From: Aurelia coerulea
Taxonomy: Eukaryota > Cnidaria > Scyphozoa > Semaeostomeae > Ulmaridae
Assembly (NCBI GenBank): GCA_039566865.1
Contig: CM076944.1
Span: forward strand, 13,414,501-13,478,500
Length of the DNA stretch: 64,000 bases
Reading direction: 5' to 3'
Within the stretch, counting starts at the first letter, position 1. The number at the start of each line of letters is the position of its first letter. Position numbers and translations under genes: made by a program. Below the pieces are notes generated by a model that did no database searches, was not told where the DNA came from, and saw nothing but the letters and a program-made list of their open reading frames with translations. This document shows, in pieces, positions 13,065 through 23,200 of the stretch.

Positions 13065-16000
13065 CTTGGCCAAATTTTGGGTAGGGGTCTGCCGCGAGCA
13101 TCTTCAAAAGGGTACCGTTGGCTAGACTAATTTTGACCATTTTCTCGACCAATATTGTCAAATTTGTGCCAAATATGATGTCATGACCGTTTGCTAGACC
13201 AATATTGCAAAAAAGGATACCCTTGGCTAGACTAGAGGTCCGAAAAAGTATACCCTTGCTCGCGGCACATCCCCAGGTACCTTTACTATGGAAGAACCCC
13301 CCCCCCCCCCCGTGACCTGATTTAAGTAAAGCTGGTTTGACTTTGTCAGTGTGAATGCGGTACAAGCAATGTGAATCACTCAGTTGCAGTTGGTTTCGGT
13401 TTGGATCATCACCTTTATGATATCGTCCACTCAGCTTTATTCATATTGTTACCATTTCTGCAACTGTTCTGAGAGATTCAGAGGCTACATAGTCTGTCCA
13501 AAATCGTGCAAGCTATGAAAGCGTGTTCCTTTCTTGAACGAAATGACTTATCTTCATAAATATGAGAATGACACCCTCCAAAGGGCTTCTCCGTCATCCT
13601 TGGAACCACTGTTATAGATTTTCCATTGTCAGAGTGAAAACAGTTTCAATCTTTCTATCGTAACAGATTCTTCCAAAGAATACATTCGTTTGTTGAACCG
13701 TTCACGAAAAGCTAAAGCTGATTTACAGAATGATGTCGATGTTTACAACGACCTTGCAAGGGATCTGAATGAGAAGGAAATCGATGTCAATGAACATAGT
13801 CTTCTGGAAAATTCCAATTCTGTCGGTGGTAAGAATGTACCTTTACACGCATTCTCGTCCTTTATCTAAAAATTCATAGAGAAAATCTCAAATAACACAA
13901 GGATGTAAAAGTAAATACTAGGGAAGAAATTTTCACTTGAAGAAACTTTCACCTTTTTCACGTATTAGGCTCAAACTCGTGAAAGGTTATTCCATGAAAG
14001 TTCCCCGTGGGGGAGAGTACCTAGTATATTTTGCTGGCGTGATGTGCACTCCTTCTCTCTGGTATCGTTTTTGGATCTTTCTTTTAACGCCGGGTACCAC
14101 AAGAAGGCATTTCTTCTAAAACCGGTTGTTAAAAGTGTTATTCCATTGTTTTTCGATGAATATTTACGTTCTGGAGTATACTTATAGCCGATTTTTTCTA
14201 AGGCCGGCTATTATTTCCAGTAAAAAATTCTAAAACCAGGTGAAAACATTATTTCTTGGAGTGGACACGGCCGAAAAATTGAAAGCCGAGTAACCCCCCC
14301 CCCCACGTGGGGAAGTTCCTAGAATGTTAAATTGTTAAATTCCTGGAAGCTTCTTCCGGCAAACTTTCCTAAGATATATAATTCACGACATATTATTCCA
14401 GTAAAATTTCCTAAAATATGAAATTCATGACTTTGTTCTTGCAAATTGTATCATTTTCGCAAAACACGAACGGTTGTTCACGCGAAATTTCCCATTTTCG
14501 CAGATATTAATTCCAAAAATTCCGCACTTTTCCAGTTTGTTAAAGTTTCTTCCGGCGAAAGTTTCTTCCCTCAAAGTATTCAAAAATCTTTTTGATACAG
14601 ATAAGAAGGAGTAAAGAACCATCAAGAAATTTGTTCTGTTTTCCCAAAATGGGATCATTTGGTTTACTGCAGTCCTTTGAAGCTTCGAATGAAAGTAGAA
14701 GAGAAACCTCCTCCCGGCGCACACTTCGACGTGCAACCTTTTTGCTTTGTCGATCTATTTTACGGAAGAAGTGCGACTACCCTAGATTCACTCTAACATA
14801 AAATGGAGTCTCTCTGACATGAAAACTCCATTTTATGCTATAGTCTGGTACCCAGGGTAAAGTGCGACTAGCTTGACATCCAAATTCCATGTGGAGGAGG
14901 GGACGTTTTCAAATGGATGTAAAGCCCACAGTTTGAGTTATCTATTCAACTTTATAACTATCTTTTCCACTAACAGAAGTTGAAGATTGGCTATCTTATA
15001 AGAATACAGCCTTCACCCAGTTTGAAAATTAAAATTTTCTGATCTTCACACACTCTCCCTAACTGAACTTAATTGATTTTGTTAAAAACATAGCAATAAT
15101 TCATATAGAGTGTGTACACTAACACCCCCCCCCCCCCCCGCCCTCCCCCTATATGCATGCAAACTCTAACATCGATATTTCTTCCAGGAATTTCAATGAC
15201 ATCCAAGCGATATATCGTAGATAGACTTATGTTTGATGAACGGTCCAAGGAAGAATTGAAGATTTTGTCAACGGAGATGGCAAATTATTTGAAATTTTAT
15301 GCAGATGACATCCTGCAATCATTAGAAGAGAAGAAAATTCAGTATTCGAATTTCTTAACAAGCTTGAATGCTTCAGGTTTGTGTTTATCTGGATAAATTC
15401 ACACTACAGTATTTACCATAAGTCCTCGAATAAGTCCGCGGGGGCTTATTTCACAAAAACTATTTTAGGGTGGTGCTTATTCGAGGGGGGAGGGCTTATT
15501 TAGCAGTAGCCAAAAATCATTACCAATGCTAATTTTTTCTGTTAGTTGAGGCTGGTCAATAGGCAACAGCAGATACATTCGGATATATTGTTTTCGAGGC
15601 AATATATATCAACCAGTACGTGGAAAGGAAGAAAGTCAGTCAAAAAAGAGAGCCAAAAGTATTCACTTAACTTACAATTGATTTAACTCCCCATGGGGGC
15701 TTATTCGAAGGTGGTGGCTTATTTCGTAAAAATATATTTTTGTTTGGGAAATTTTAGAGGGGAGGGGGGCTTATTCGAAGGTGGGGCTTATTTGAGGATC
15801 TATGGTATAGATTGTTTTACGTATACATATACGCTGAGTATGATATAAGGGGTCTATCACCTATTGCCCGAGAACTGGGATTGGAGAGGCATCTAAAAGC
15901 ATCCACTACGTGATCGATTGATTAGTGTTTAGTGTTTGGATCTTTGAATAATAGTATGTTAAGCTACAAAGAAAAATTCAGCAACTTTTGAATCTAATGT

Positions 16001-17818
16001 GGAGTACCTTCTCTAAAGCTTTCTCATTCTGATTGCGCGTGTTTTTAAAGGACGCCTTTCTTTGCCTCAGGAAGTCATTTGGGAAGCGATGCAGACGATG
16101 TGGATGATGTTGTCGCTAAGCTTTGTAGACCAGAGGTAAGCAGTGCACTTTACGCATGGGACTATTGGCACTGACAGAGGTGAAGATCGTATGACTTAGA
16201 AGGGGGATGGCAGTTAGGGGCTTGGTATACATGTGCCTGCCTGGTAATTTTCGGTATTTTACCCGGGTTATAGGTCGTTTATAGGTGCCATAGGTGTTCC
16301 TTGGTTGTCGGTATGCTTTGCGGAGATTTGCTCTAGCTATGAGCTATGGGTAAATGTTACCAATGTATTGCTATTATTAGCTATCATAACAAAAACTTTC
16401 GTAGAAAGGAATTTTGCTCCACAAATGATGCATAGCATAGTCCTGTAGCGGTTCTTGTGGAATAGTTTGCCCTGGTTGTGCGGTCATATTTTCAACATTT
16501 TGCCCTGGTTATGGGTCCCTCCTTGATTTTCATAGGCATACCAAACTGAGTAGCAACCAACCGTCATAACTCGCCTACTATCAAGATAGCTCCCTGTGAT
16601 AGCGACCCATATGTTCAACTCAATAAGCCTTGCCGATAGAAGTTCACAGCTCTTTGCTTAACCTCATCTCATGTAATCAATGTTATTAATACTTTACTGT
16701 TACCATTTGTTTCTTTTCAGGACACCTCCTCACGATATAAGCTTGCTTCTGTTACTTACAGAAGTCTTCAAGGTGTCATTTCTCTCCTCAACAACGGTAT
16801 AATCTTTGTCAATTCGCAACTATCAGATGCCTGCCAAATTTTTGATTTGGAAGATGCCACCCAAGAAAATGCCAATACAACATCTTCATTTGAAGCTCAT
16901 ACTTCTGAAAATGAAACTCATACTACTCCCACCACGATCACGTCAGATGTTGGAACTGTGCAGTCTGCCTCAACGTCATTCCTAGGATTAAATTCTGGCG
17001 CTTCCACTTCCATAGCACGCGATGTTGCATTTCGAAGTGGGGTTGATGCACACTGCCAAGGTGAAAAAGTGCCTTTCATTTACGAGGATGACACGGATGA
17101 TAGCGATGGTGACAGTGAATTTCATTTAGATCTAGAACTACCAAATTTCATGAGGACACCACGCACCATCTTCCGCACAACCACAGAGCCCGGTACTGGT
17201 AGAACCTGTGTAATTTTGTATGAAGAGAAATTTTCACAAGACAAGGTCGGAGGTAGATACGGTGGAAGCTACGCATGCTCATTTATTTGCATCCTGTTTG
17301 CCAAATTCATCTCCGCGGGCAGGATGATCCTATGCGACCATGACGACAGAAAATTTAGCAATAAGTTTCTAGATAGAACCATTTTTGTTGTTATGGAGCA
17401 AGGTAACCGCCTCTACGATTATTGTCGCAAGAGCTTGCCTCATCGCTATTGCTCGATGGAGGAAGTTGCTGACATGGTTTCGTCCATTTGCCCGTTCGTC
17501 GTTAAGGAAGTCAGACCAGTCTGGATTGTGAATGACGACTATCTCTTGACTTTGAAGGGTCAACTGGAGTACCTCATGATGTTCGATGAATGGTTTGTAA
17601 CTATTTTCACGTACAATGAACAGGCATCAATTTTCTATTCACGAGCAAAGGGCATCTCATTTATCGATACTCACTGCCATATCAACAGAGGAGAAATTGG
17701 TGGCACTGTGTACATTTTTAGCGAAAACGACCTTGATGACTTTGTGGCATGGGTAACTTCGATGAGTGGAATCCCGAAGAGTGGGAAAGGAAGTCTAACA
17801 TTCATCAAATTCAAGTAG
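2137..17818 (+). CDS. KDZ-type transposase gene, 15 exons, C-terminal cysteine-protease-like domain
   Basis: Fifteen exons (listed separately) join with matching phases at every junction and no internal stop, giving about 1194 codons ending in TAG. The protein reads in order: cysteine-rich cluster (residues about 60-145), a CxxC module (185-264), the RNase H-like transposase core (264-500), a helical charged region (500-830), a Ser/Thr/acidic linker and a C-terminal protease-like domain (about 950-1190). KDZ transposases are DDE enzymes that cut and rejoin transposon ends in the nucleus. The candidate triad is Asp in DGN (6523-6525), Asp in QDIACKY (8229-8231) and Glu in GED (9458-9460). The span is long for a mobile element, and several introns hold other transposons, so a host-retained or domesticated copy is possible. 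The 5' end is unresolved. Confidence is high for family and exon order, lower for activity. Confidence 0.85.
2674..3027 (+). CDS. KDZ gene exon: N-terminal cysteine cluster
   Basis: Acceptor ggtcttgcag, donor gtgagt. It encodes a WSARVEAANQSW motif followed by CHQC, KCSSC and YCADCDEIGH pairs and then LQPLHDRAVSFNG. This is the CxC zinc-binding cluster that accompanies KDZ transposases, probably used for DNA or protein binding. Phase 1 in, phase 1 out. Confidence 0.85.
4266..4385 (+). CDS. KDZ gene exon: linker with CxxC
   Basis: Acceptor atattcgtag, donor gtgagt. It reads D-N-K-Y-L-P-L-I-I-E-Q-C-Q-S-C and later Y-T-E-E-G-F. The single CQSC pair continues the zinc-binding region. Phase 1-1. 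Confidence 0.8.
5066..5304 (+). CDS. KDZ gene exon: GRYD / CxxC / YWPG module
   Basis: Acceptor cactttttag, donor gtgagt. It encodes GRYDV, KCMKCG, then GYWPGS and a FWGLMQV segment with C-S-M-S-G-F. This order (GRYD, CxxC, GYWPG, MS.. F) is typical of KDZ proteins ahead of the catalytic core. Ends in phase 0. Confidence 0.85.
6415..6563 (+). CDS. KDZ gene exon: start of the catalytic core (DGN)
   Basis: It encodes R-A-S-R-E-W, RCPPC and H-I-D-G-N-A-K-L. The Asp of DGN is the likely first catalytic acid of the RNase H fold. Two acceptors are available: AG at 6413-6414 fits the phase 0 end of the previous exon, while AG at 6405-6406 would add A-F-Q, as in relatives, but needs an unseen microexon to correct phase. 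Donor gtaagt; ends in phase 2. Confidence 0.75.
7050..7146 (+). CDS. KDZ gene exon: YYGETFIA segment
   Basis: Acceptor cccatcacag, donor gtaagt. It reads S-T-Y-Y-G-E-T-F-I-A-A-N-E-S-V-D and then V-Y/L-Y-K-N-T-G-C-R, a conserved KDZ stretch between the first and second catalytic acids. Phase 2 in, phase 0 out. Confidence 0.85.
7525..7761. mobile_element. MITE with Tc1/mariner-like ends in a KDZ intron
   Basis: The ends are inverted: ctacaatcctggccaaaa on the left and ttttggccaagattgtag on the right. TA dinucleotides sit at both tips, as expected for Tc1/mariner insertion. There is no coding content. It lies wholly inside the intron between the exons at 7050 and 8007. Confidence 0.7.
8007..8342 (+). 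CDS. KDZ gene exon: second catalytic acid and H..H..C motif
   Basis: Acceptor gtctttgtag, donor gtgaaa. It encodes G-C-R-H-Q-V-A-Q-K-G-I-N-M-F-Q-G-E, then F-Q-D-I-A-C-K-Y and L-M-H-G-S-G-H-E-W-A-C-Q. These are the most diagnostic KDZ blocks. Asp of QDIACKY (8229-8231) is the probable second catalytic residue, and the His/Cys set may hold zinc. Phase 0-0, 112 codons. Confidence 0.9.
8795..8955 (+). mobile_element. SINE-like repeat, tRNA-derived, diverged
   Basis: It contains a B-box-like ggtttgaatcc, a middle block with gtgacaaggggtc, and a tail ttttaccttcaccttcacc preceded by gtggcgctaaaa. The same middle and tail occur in inverted orientation at 40001-40165, so this is a dispersed family. 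Its boundaries are approximate. It lies in a KDZ intron. Confidence 0.55.
9410..9527 (+). CDS. KDZ gene exon: catalytic Glu (GED)
   Basis: Acceptor ttcgttgcag, donor gtacac. It reads G-S-G-R-S-H-G-E-D-C-E-I-I-N-S-M-L-S and T-R-R-M-T. The Glu in GED (9458-9460) is the expected third acid of the triad, as in the GEE motif of the family. Phase 0 in, phase 1 out. Confidence 0.85.
10120..10211 (+). CDS. KDZ gene exon: helical segment
   Basis: Acceptor cattttgtag, donor gtaagg. It reads Y-L-T-E-L-V-L-A-W-N-Q-R-R-I and then L-P-S-M-L-V-K-R. Phase 1 in, phase 0 out. It follows the core and is probably part of the helical region. Confidence 0.8.
10632..10752 (+). CDS. KDZ gene exon: helical segment
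   Basis: Acceptor tttatttctag, donor gtatcg. It encodes a charged segment including S-L-S-E-L-K-L-Y-C and V-D-C-K-R-W-L-E-D-L-Q. Phase 0 in, phase 1 out. Confidence 0.78.
11064..11511. mobile_element. GGGTGTCCC-type MITE with TA flanks in a KDZ intron
   Basis: The left end is ccgggtgtccctaaaaaagt and the right end, inverted, is ttgggtgtcccaaaaaatgt. Both tips abut TA. The 448-bp interior has no supported gene. It belongs to a Tc1/mariner-like end family seen many times in this window. Confidence 0.75.
11930..12010. repeat. Dispersed repeat with taccgtaaaagc / taagccccc motif
   Basis: This stretch runs from taccgtaaaagctctattta to ttaagccccccttta. A related copy lies inverted at about 60670-60765, so it is a dispersed repeat, probably part of a MITE. 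Its ends are not defined. Confidence 0.45.
12421..12786 (+). CDS. KDZ gene exon: long basic, helical exon
   Basis: Acceptor attgctttcag, donor gtatgt. It encodes about 122 residues including R-T-A-I-Q-C-R-T-H-T-R-V-E-K-Y-W, a lysine-rich stretch, and two amphipathic helices. It has the look of the post-catalytic helical domain of KDZ proteins. Phase 1-1. Confidence 0.82.
13022..13314. mobile_element. hAT-like MITE with poly-G/poly-C tips and 8-bp target duplication
   Basis: The element starts CACGGGGG and ends CCCCCGTG, with about 38 G on the left and 15 C on the right. The flanking string acctgatt occurs on both sides (13014-13021 and 13315-13322), an exact 8-bp target duplication, which fits hAT-like or other 8-bp-duplicating superfamilies. 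It sits in a KDZ intron. Confidence 0.75.
13667..13828 (+). CDS. KDZ gene exon: coiled/charged segment
   Basis: Acceptor tatcgtaacag, donor gtaaga. It reads S-S-K-E-Y-I-R-L-L-N-R-S-R-K-A-K and then an acidic asparagine-rich tail. Phase 1-1. Confidence 0.8.
15188..15376 (+). CDS. KDZ gene exon: helical segment
   Basis: Acceptor atttcttccag, donor gtttgt. It encodes M-T-S-K-R-Y-I-V-D-R-L-M-F-D-E-R-S-K-E and a long helix ending in L-T-S-L-N-A-S. Phase 1-1. Confidence 0.8.
15414..15807. mobile_element. MITE with TACCATA ends in a KDZ intron
   Basis: The left end is taccataagtcctcgaataa. The right end inverted is taccatagatcctcaaataa. Internal direct copies of ggcttattcgaaggtgg-like units lie near each end. 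It is a 394-bp non-autonomous element of unassigned superfamily. Confidence 0.65.
16071..16135 (+). CDS. KDZ gene exon: short acidic exon
   Basis: Acceptor tttgcctcag, donor gtaagc. It reads G-S-D-A-D-D-V-D-D-V-V-A-K-L-C-R-P-E. Phase 1 in, phase 0 out. Confidence 0.78.
16721..17818 (+). CDS. KDZ gene terminal exon with tegument-type cysteine-protease-like domain
   Basis: Acceptor tttcttttcag, 365 codons, stop TAG. A Ser/Thr-rich and acidic linker (first about 145 residues) leads to a globular domain. It has a Gln (17237-17239) thirteen residues before a Cys in GGSYACSF (17276-17278). An Asp-Thr-His (Asp 17666-17668, His 17672-17674) lies 130 and 132 residues after that Cys, followed by a GG..Y.F strand. 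That Gln-Cys-Asp-x-His spacing is known from the herpesvirus-tegument class of deubiquitinases (MEROPS C76) and its eukaryotic relatives. I infer a ubiquitin-like protease domain fused to the transposase; an Ulp1-type protease, known in other KDZ elements, fits the motif order less well. Confidence 0.72.
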   Translation, partial: DTSSRYKLASVTYRSLQGVISLLNNGIIFVNSQLSDACQIFDLEDATQENANTTSSFEAHTSENETHTTPTTITSDVGTVQSASTSFLGLNSGASTSIARDVAFRSGVDAHCQGEKVPFIYEDDTDDSDGDSEFHLDLELPNFMRTPRTIFRTTTEPGTGRTCVILYEEKFSQDKVGGRYGGSYACSFICILFAKFISAGRMILCDHDDRKFSNKFLDRTIFVVMEQGNRLYDYCRKSLPHRYCSMEEVADMVSSICPFVVKEVRPVWIVNDDYLLTLKGQLEYLMMFDEWFVTIFTYNEQASIFYSRAKGISFIDTHCHINRGEIGGTVYIFSENDLDDFVAWVTSMSGIPKSGKGSLTFIKFK

Positions 17819-17977
17819 ACACAATCGGTAGTTATTAGAAGTTATCCGAGATATCAAAGAATGTATCAAAGACATGCTAGAATAAGTTTCTCCGCTCGTA
17901 GGGCTTTTACTAAAAACTTTGCTGATGATTTTCTACAAGCATTGTGCAAGGTCAGTTTTCCAGATATCATGCAACCG

Positions 17978-18556
17978 ACAAGGGCAGCTTTGGTAAAACA
18001 GTGATTGACACTGCAATTCAAAGCGCGTAACGATCACAGACAAAGGAAATTCTCTCAACCAATAATTCAAAACAAACAAAGCCGCAAAAGTTTCTCTGAA
18101 ACCCAGGCAGCTAGCTCGCTCGTTGTGCATTCGAGAAATTGTTTTTAGGAGCAAACATGAGCACATATCGAAGAAGAAGGATATAGCTACACATCTACCT
18201 CGGGCATTTTATTTCTTTGTTTCAGAAGCTGAGCAGTAAGTGTTTTAATTACTCCCAAAAAAGTAGAGAATTGAATCACCTCCCAATCGGCTTCTGAACC
18301 AACGAAATAAAATGTCTGAGGTAGATGTGTAGACGCATCCCTCTTCTGTCGATATATACTCGTGTTTGCTCATAAAAACAATTTCTAGAATGCACAACGA
18401 GCGCGCTAGCTACTTGTGTTTCAGAAAAACTTTTGTGGATTTGTTTGCTTGAATTTATGGTTGAGAGAATTTCCTTTGTCTTCAGTCACTAATCGCTTGA
18501 ATTGGGGTGTCAATCAAATGCAACTGTTGCTATTGTATTACAAAACCTGCCCTTGT
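17978..18556. mobile_element. Long foldback element, family A
   Basis: Two arms of about 260-285 bp are inverted copies around a centre near 18260. The tips are acaagggcag and ctgcccttgt. Blocks such as gacaaaggaaattctctcaa on the left return as ttgagagaatttcctttgtc-like sequence on the right. Related foldbacks lie at 44888-45503 and 45756-46320. Confidence 0.75.
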
Positions 18557-19514
18557 CCATGCAACCTTAAATTAACCCACTGTTTTACCCTCAATGTCAA
18601 ATGAAGAATATTCGCGTTACACCCGGTTCAGCTTTTCCCAGAAACAATACGAATGCCACTAAAATCCACTTTGGAATTGCAGAAAATTCTGTTCTTTGGT
18701 GCAATATCACCGATTTTAGTCTTCTTCTGGATATCTGGAAATCAAAGGTTGCCTTTCAGACGAACTTATGTACAATTTTGTTTGCAAAACGCCATGCAGA
18801 TGTGGACACAAGCTCTTCAAATGAGAAAGGAAATTTTAGGCCACCAAAATTTTTCTCGCCATGTTTTCGTAAACAGGCTGCATAGGGTAGTTTTCGGCTG
18901 GTATCAAAAGTATCTACTTTTAGTGATCCGTTCTACTTTTGGTTGTTACCATAGTCACCATCACCATCTCAAATTTTTGTCAAATAGAGCTTTTAAACAC
19001 GAGACAGGCAAATTTGCCAAAAAACCTTTTTAATGCTGATTGATGCTAACTGAACCATTCCCACTACGAAATTTCGCTGCAACCTGCTAACAAAACACAA
19101 ATTGCAAGATAAAACGTGTCACCACACTCATAAATTGAATTTGCACAAAGTACAACCAAATCTATACAGTCCACCAAGGCAAAGCAACGCGCTGGCGAAA
19201 TCTTATACTGATTGAGATCCAACACGACAAACAAAAAAGATGCTGGTTAACTTCAATGTCATAACAATTTGAATGAATAAAAGTAGAAATATTGAATTGC
19301 TTGTTGGCATTTTTTCAAGCCTGAAAGCTTTATTTTCAATCAACTGCATGAATTTATTTTTGTATTCAATGACAAATTATCCATGCTTACCACTTTTTTA
19401 GTTTATCACTCGTTTATCACAGGTGAGCAGAATATGTCAATCTGACGGTGACAACATAGGTCCACGCTTCCATAACTCGATTTTCATCACGTTTCATATT
19501 CTGTCATTGAGGTC

Positions 19515-19665
19515 AATTTCCAGTCGGTGGCATTTTCCGAGCGGGCGGAATTTCTATTGAATGCGAGAGAAAATATCGCTCTGGAATTGAATGAAAAGTT
19601 ACGGTTGAGAAACTTTTTATGGTCTAAACTTCCACCCTCTCGGAAAATTCCACTAACTGGAAAAT
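19515..19665. mobile_element. Short MITE, family B
   Basis: Terminal inverted repeats of about 25 bp (tttccagtcggtggcatttt on the left; inverted right end tttccagttagtggaatttt) bound a 150-bp element. A second copy is at about 51484-51617. Confidence 0.65.
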
Positions 19666-19975
19666 AGCCTTTAATAGCACTCCGTGCAAACAAGAAAAAG
19701 TACAAACAAGAGCACGCTAAATCGTTAGCCTCTTGGCACATAAAGTATAAACATATGACAGACTTTCGAAAATAAAGAAAATGTTATCAAGTTTCGCTGT
19801 CGCTTCAACAGAAAGCACTTTGACAATGTATCAATTTCTACTTCAGCACTGAATAAATTCAATTCGTGAATGTGTTGACTTGCTGTTGCAGAGTGCCGTC
19901 GTAGTCGTAGGTACCCTTCCAATAGAAGCTAGAACACACAAAATAAAACGCAAGAAGAGAGATGGAAACGGGGCC

Positions 19976-20244
19976 TTAATTAAATGGTTCGAGTATCAAA
20001 CGTCCATCTTTGTATATATTTTTACGAAGGTCAAACTTTGGTACTATGTAGTAGCAGCCAACGCGTAGAAACCGCCTGTCTTCTATTTCTTCGTCTGGAA
20101 AAATCGGAGGCATTGCCTTATCTGTGAGGCCAATTATTTGAATGCATGTAGAATCCTGTGGGACAGCATTGCCATGGACAGAAACTCTTTCTGGGTGCAC
20201 GAAACCAACAGCAACTGGCGATCCACTGACAATGTACGTTACAG
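19976..20244 (-). CDS. Microexon gene, terminal exon
   Basis: Acceptor caccatttcag, phase 1 entry, 89 codons, stop TAA. It reads V-T-Y-I-V-S-G-S-P-V-A-V-G-F-V, then V-H-G-N-A-V-P and a Y-Y-I-V-P-K-F-D-L segment. The layout (VA.G.V, then VHG.., then a hydrophobic strand near the end) recalls a small domain at the ends of some plant transposon proteins (DUF8039 type). That resemblance is a guess from pattern only. Confidence 0.7.
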
Positions 20245-23200
20245 CTGAAATGGTGATCTCGATAAAGCTTAGTCAAATGATAAAAATTGCAGGATACACG
20301 ATCAAAGTGAAATTGAGAGGTGCAATAGACCTTTTAGCTATTCTAAAAAGAATCTGAATCGAACGATATTTTGATACATTCTTTAGAATTTTCGAATGTG
20401 CACAAAAGAGATAAAAGCCTTAACACCATTCAATCGAGCCTTGCGTATGAAAATTTCGCTCAATTCAGACTCTTTTGCAGAATAGATGAAAGGTCTATGA
20501 CGGAAAAAAGAAAATTCGTTGTTAGAATATTTCAAATTTGAATGCTGCAAGATACAGTAGCATTTTTAAATTGTGAACTGAAGTGGTTACTGAAACTGCA
20601 CAATTATGCATGTTAATTAACCTGCGTTGTTCTGTTTTTTAATACAGCTATAAAACATTTGAAAGTTCTTAATTATGTCATTGTATGATGAGAAAATTCA
20701 TGCTAGAATAGTTCGCAATTCATGAGATGTCTCTAGCCCAATCCTAATCTACTACATACGAAAACCAGGTTCTCCCATCATCGATTTAGATAATGAAATG
20801 TGGTAATACTCACATGAATTGGCACTAATACATGCAGCTGCATCTGTTGAAAGAAATAAACAATCATTTAACTGTATGGGGTTACTTAATAGACCAAGCG
20901 CATGGGGATGTGCCTACCACTCGCATTTCCTGGATGAATTGAGGCTACTAAAATAAAGAGACAAGTTAAAACGACAGACTCACATATAAAATATAATCCA
21001 AGGCCGTTTCATTGCTAAAAATAATATCATTTAAAGAAATAGCATAGATTTACTCACTTTCACTGGCATTTCCTTGATGACTTGAGGCTACAAAAATAAA
21101 GAGACAAGTTAAAATAACAGACTCACATCTAAAATATAACCAAGGCCGTTTCATTGCTAAAAATAATATCATTCAAAGAAATAACATAGATTAACTCACT
21201 TTCACTGGCATTTCCTTGATGACTTGAGGCTACAAAAATAAAGAGGCATGTTAAAATAACAGACTCACATATAAAATATAACCAAGGCAGTTTCATTGCT
21301 AAAAATAATATCATTTAAAGAAATAGCATAGATTAACTCACTTTCACTGGCATTTCCTTGATGAATTGAGGCTACAAAAATAAAGAGACAAGTTAAAATA
21401 ACAGACTCACATATGAAATATAACCAAGGCCGTTTCATTGCTAAAAATAATATCATTTAAAGAAATAACATAGATTTACTCACTTTCACTGGCATTTCCT
21501 TGATGACTTGAGGCTACGAAAATAAAGAGACAAGTTAAAATAACAGACTCACATCTAAAATATAACCAAGGCCGTTTCATTGCTAAAAATAATATCATTT
21601 AAAGAAATAACATAGATTTACTCACTTTCACTGGCATTTCCTTGATGACTTGAGGCTACGAAAATAAAGAGACAAGTTAAAATAACAGACTCACATCTAA
21701 AATATAACCAAGGCCGTTTCATTGCTAAAAATAATATCATTTAAAGAAATAACATAGATTTACTCACTTTCACTGGCATTTCCTTGATGACTTGAGGCTA
21801 CAAAAATAAAGAGACAAGTTAAAATAACAGACTCACATATAAAATATAACCAAGGCCGTTTCATTGCTAAAAATAATATCATTCAAAGAAATAACATAGA
21901 TTTACTCACTTCCACTGGCATTTCCTGGATGAATTGAGGCTACACAAATAAAGAGACAAGTTATAATAACAGACTCACATATGAAATATAACCAAGGCCG
22001 TTTCATTGCTAAAAATAATATCATTTAAAGAAATAACATAGATTTACTCACTTTCACTGGCATTTCCTTGATGACTTGAGGCTACAAAAATAAAGAGGCA
22101 TGTTAAAATAACAGACTCGCATACAAAATATAACCAAGGCCGTTTCATTGCTAAAAATAATATCATTTAAAGAAATAACATAGATTTACTCACTTTCACT
22201 GGCATTTCCTGGATGAATTGAGGCTACAAAAATAAAGAGACAAGTTAAAATAACAGACTCACATATAAAATATAACCAAGGCCGTTTCATTGCTAAAAAT
22301 AATATCATTTAAAGAAATAACATAGATTAACTCACTTTCACTGGCATTTCCTGGATGAATTGAGGCTACAAAAATAAAGAGACAAGTTAAAATAACAGAC
22401 TCACATCTAAAATATAACCAAGGCCGTTTCATTGCTAAAAATAATATCATTTAAAGAAATAACATAGATTTACTCACTTTCACTGGCATTTCCTTGATGA
22501 CTTGAGGCTACGAAAATAAAGAGACAAGTTAAAATAACAGACTCACATCTAAAATATAACCAAGGCCGTTTCATTGCTAAAAATAATATCATTCAAAGAA
22601 ATAACATAGATTTACTCACTTTCACTGGCATTTCCTTGATGACTTGAGGCTACAAAAATAAAGAGACAAGTTAAAATAACAGACTCACATATAAAATATA
22701 ACCAAGGCCGTTTCATTGCTAAAAATAATATCATTTAAAGAAATAACATAGATTTACTCACTTTCACTGGCATTTCCTTGATGACTTGAGGCTACTAAAA
22801 TAAAGAGACAAGTTAAAATAACAGACTCACATTCAAAATATAACCAAGGCCGTTTCATTGCTAAAAATAATATCATTCAAAGAAATAACATAGATTTACT
22901 CACTTTCACTGGCATTTCCTTGATGACTTGAGGCTACAAAAATAAAGAGACAAGTTAAAATAACAGACTCGCATACAAAATATAACCAAGGCCGTTTCAT
23001 TGCTAAAAATAATATCATTCAAAGAAATAACATAGATTTACTCACTTTCACTGGCATTTCCTTGATGACTTGAGGCTACAAAAATAAAGAGACAAGTTAA
23101 AATAACAGACTCACATATAAAATATAACCAAGGCCGTTTCATTGCTAAAAATAATATCATTCAAAGAAATAACAGAGATTTACTTACTTTCACTGGCATT

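Larger units (their letters stand above)
17819..19975. other. Spacer between two convergent genes
   Basis: This spacer separates the KDZ stop codon from the stop codon of the minus-strand gene. It holds a long foldback (17978-18556) and a short MITE (about 19515-19665). No exon is supported in the rest. Confidence 0.5.

Noticed and set aside
13021..13365. Proline-rich or glycine-rich protein at the poly-G/poly-C element
   Set aside because: It is a reading of homopolymer tips of a MITE with an 8-bp target duplication, inside a KDZ intron.
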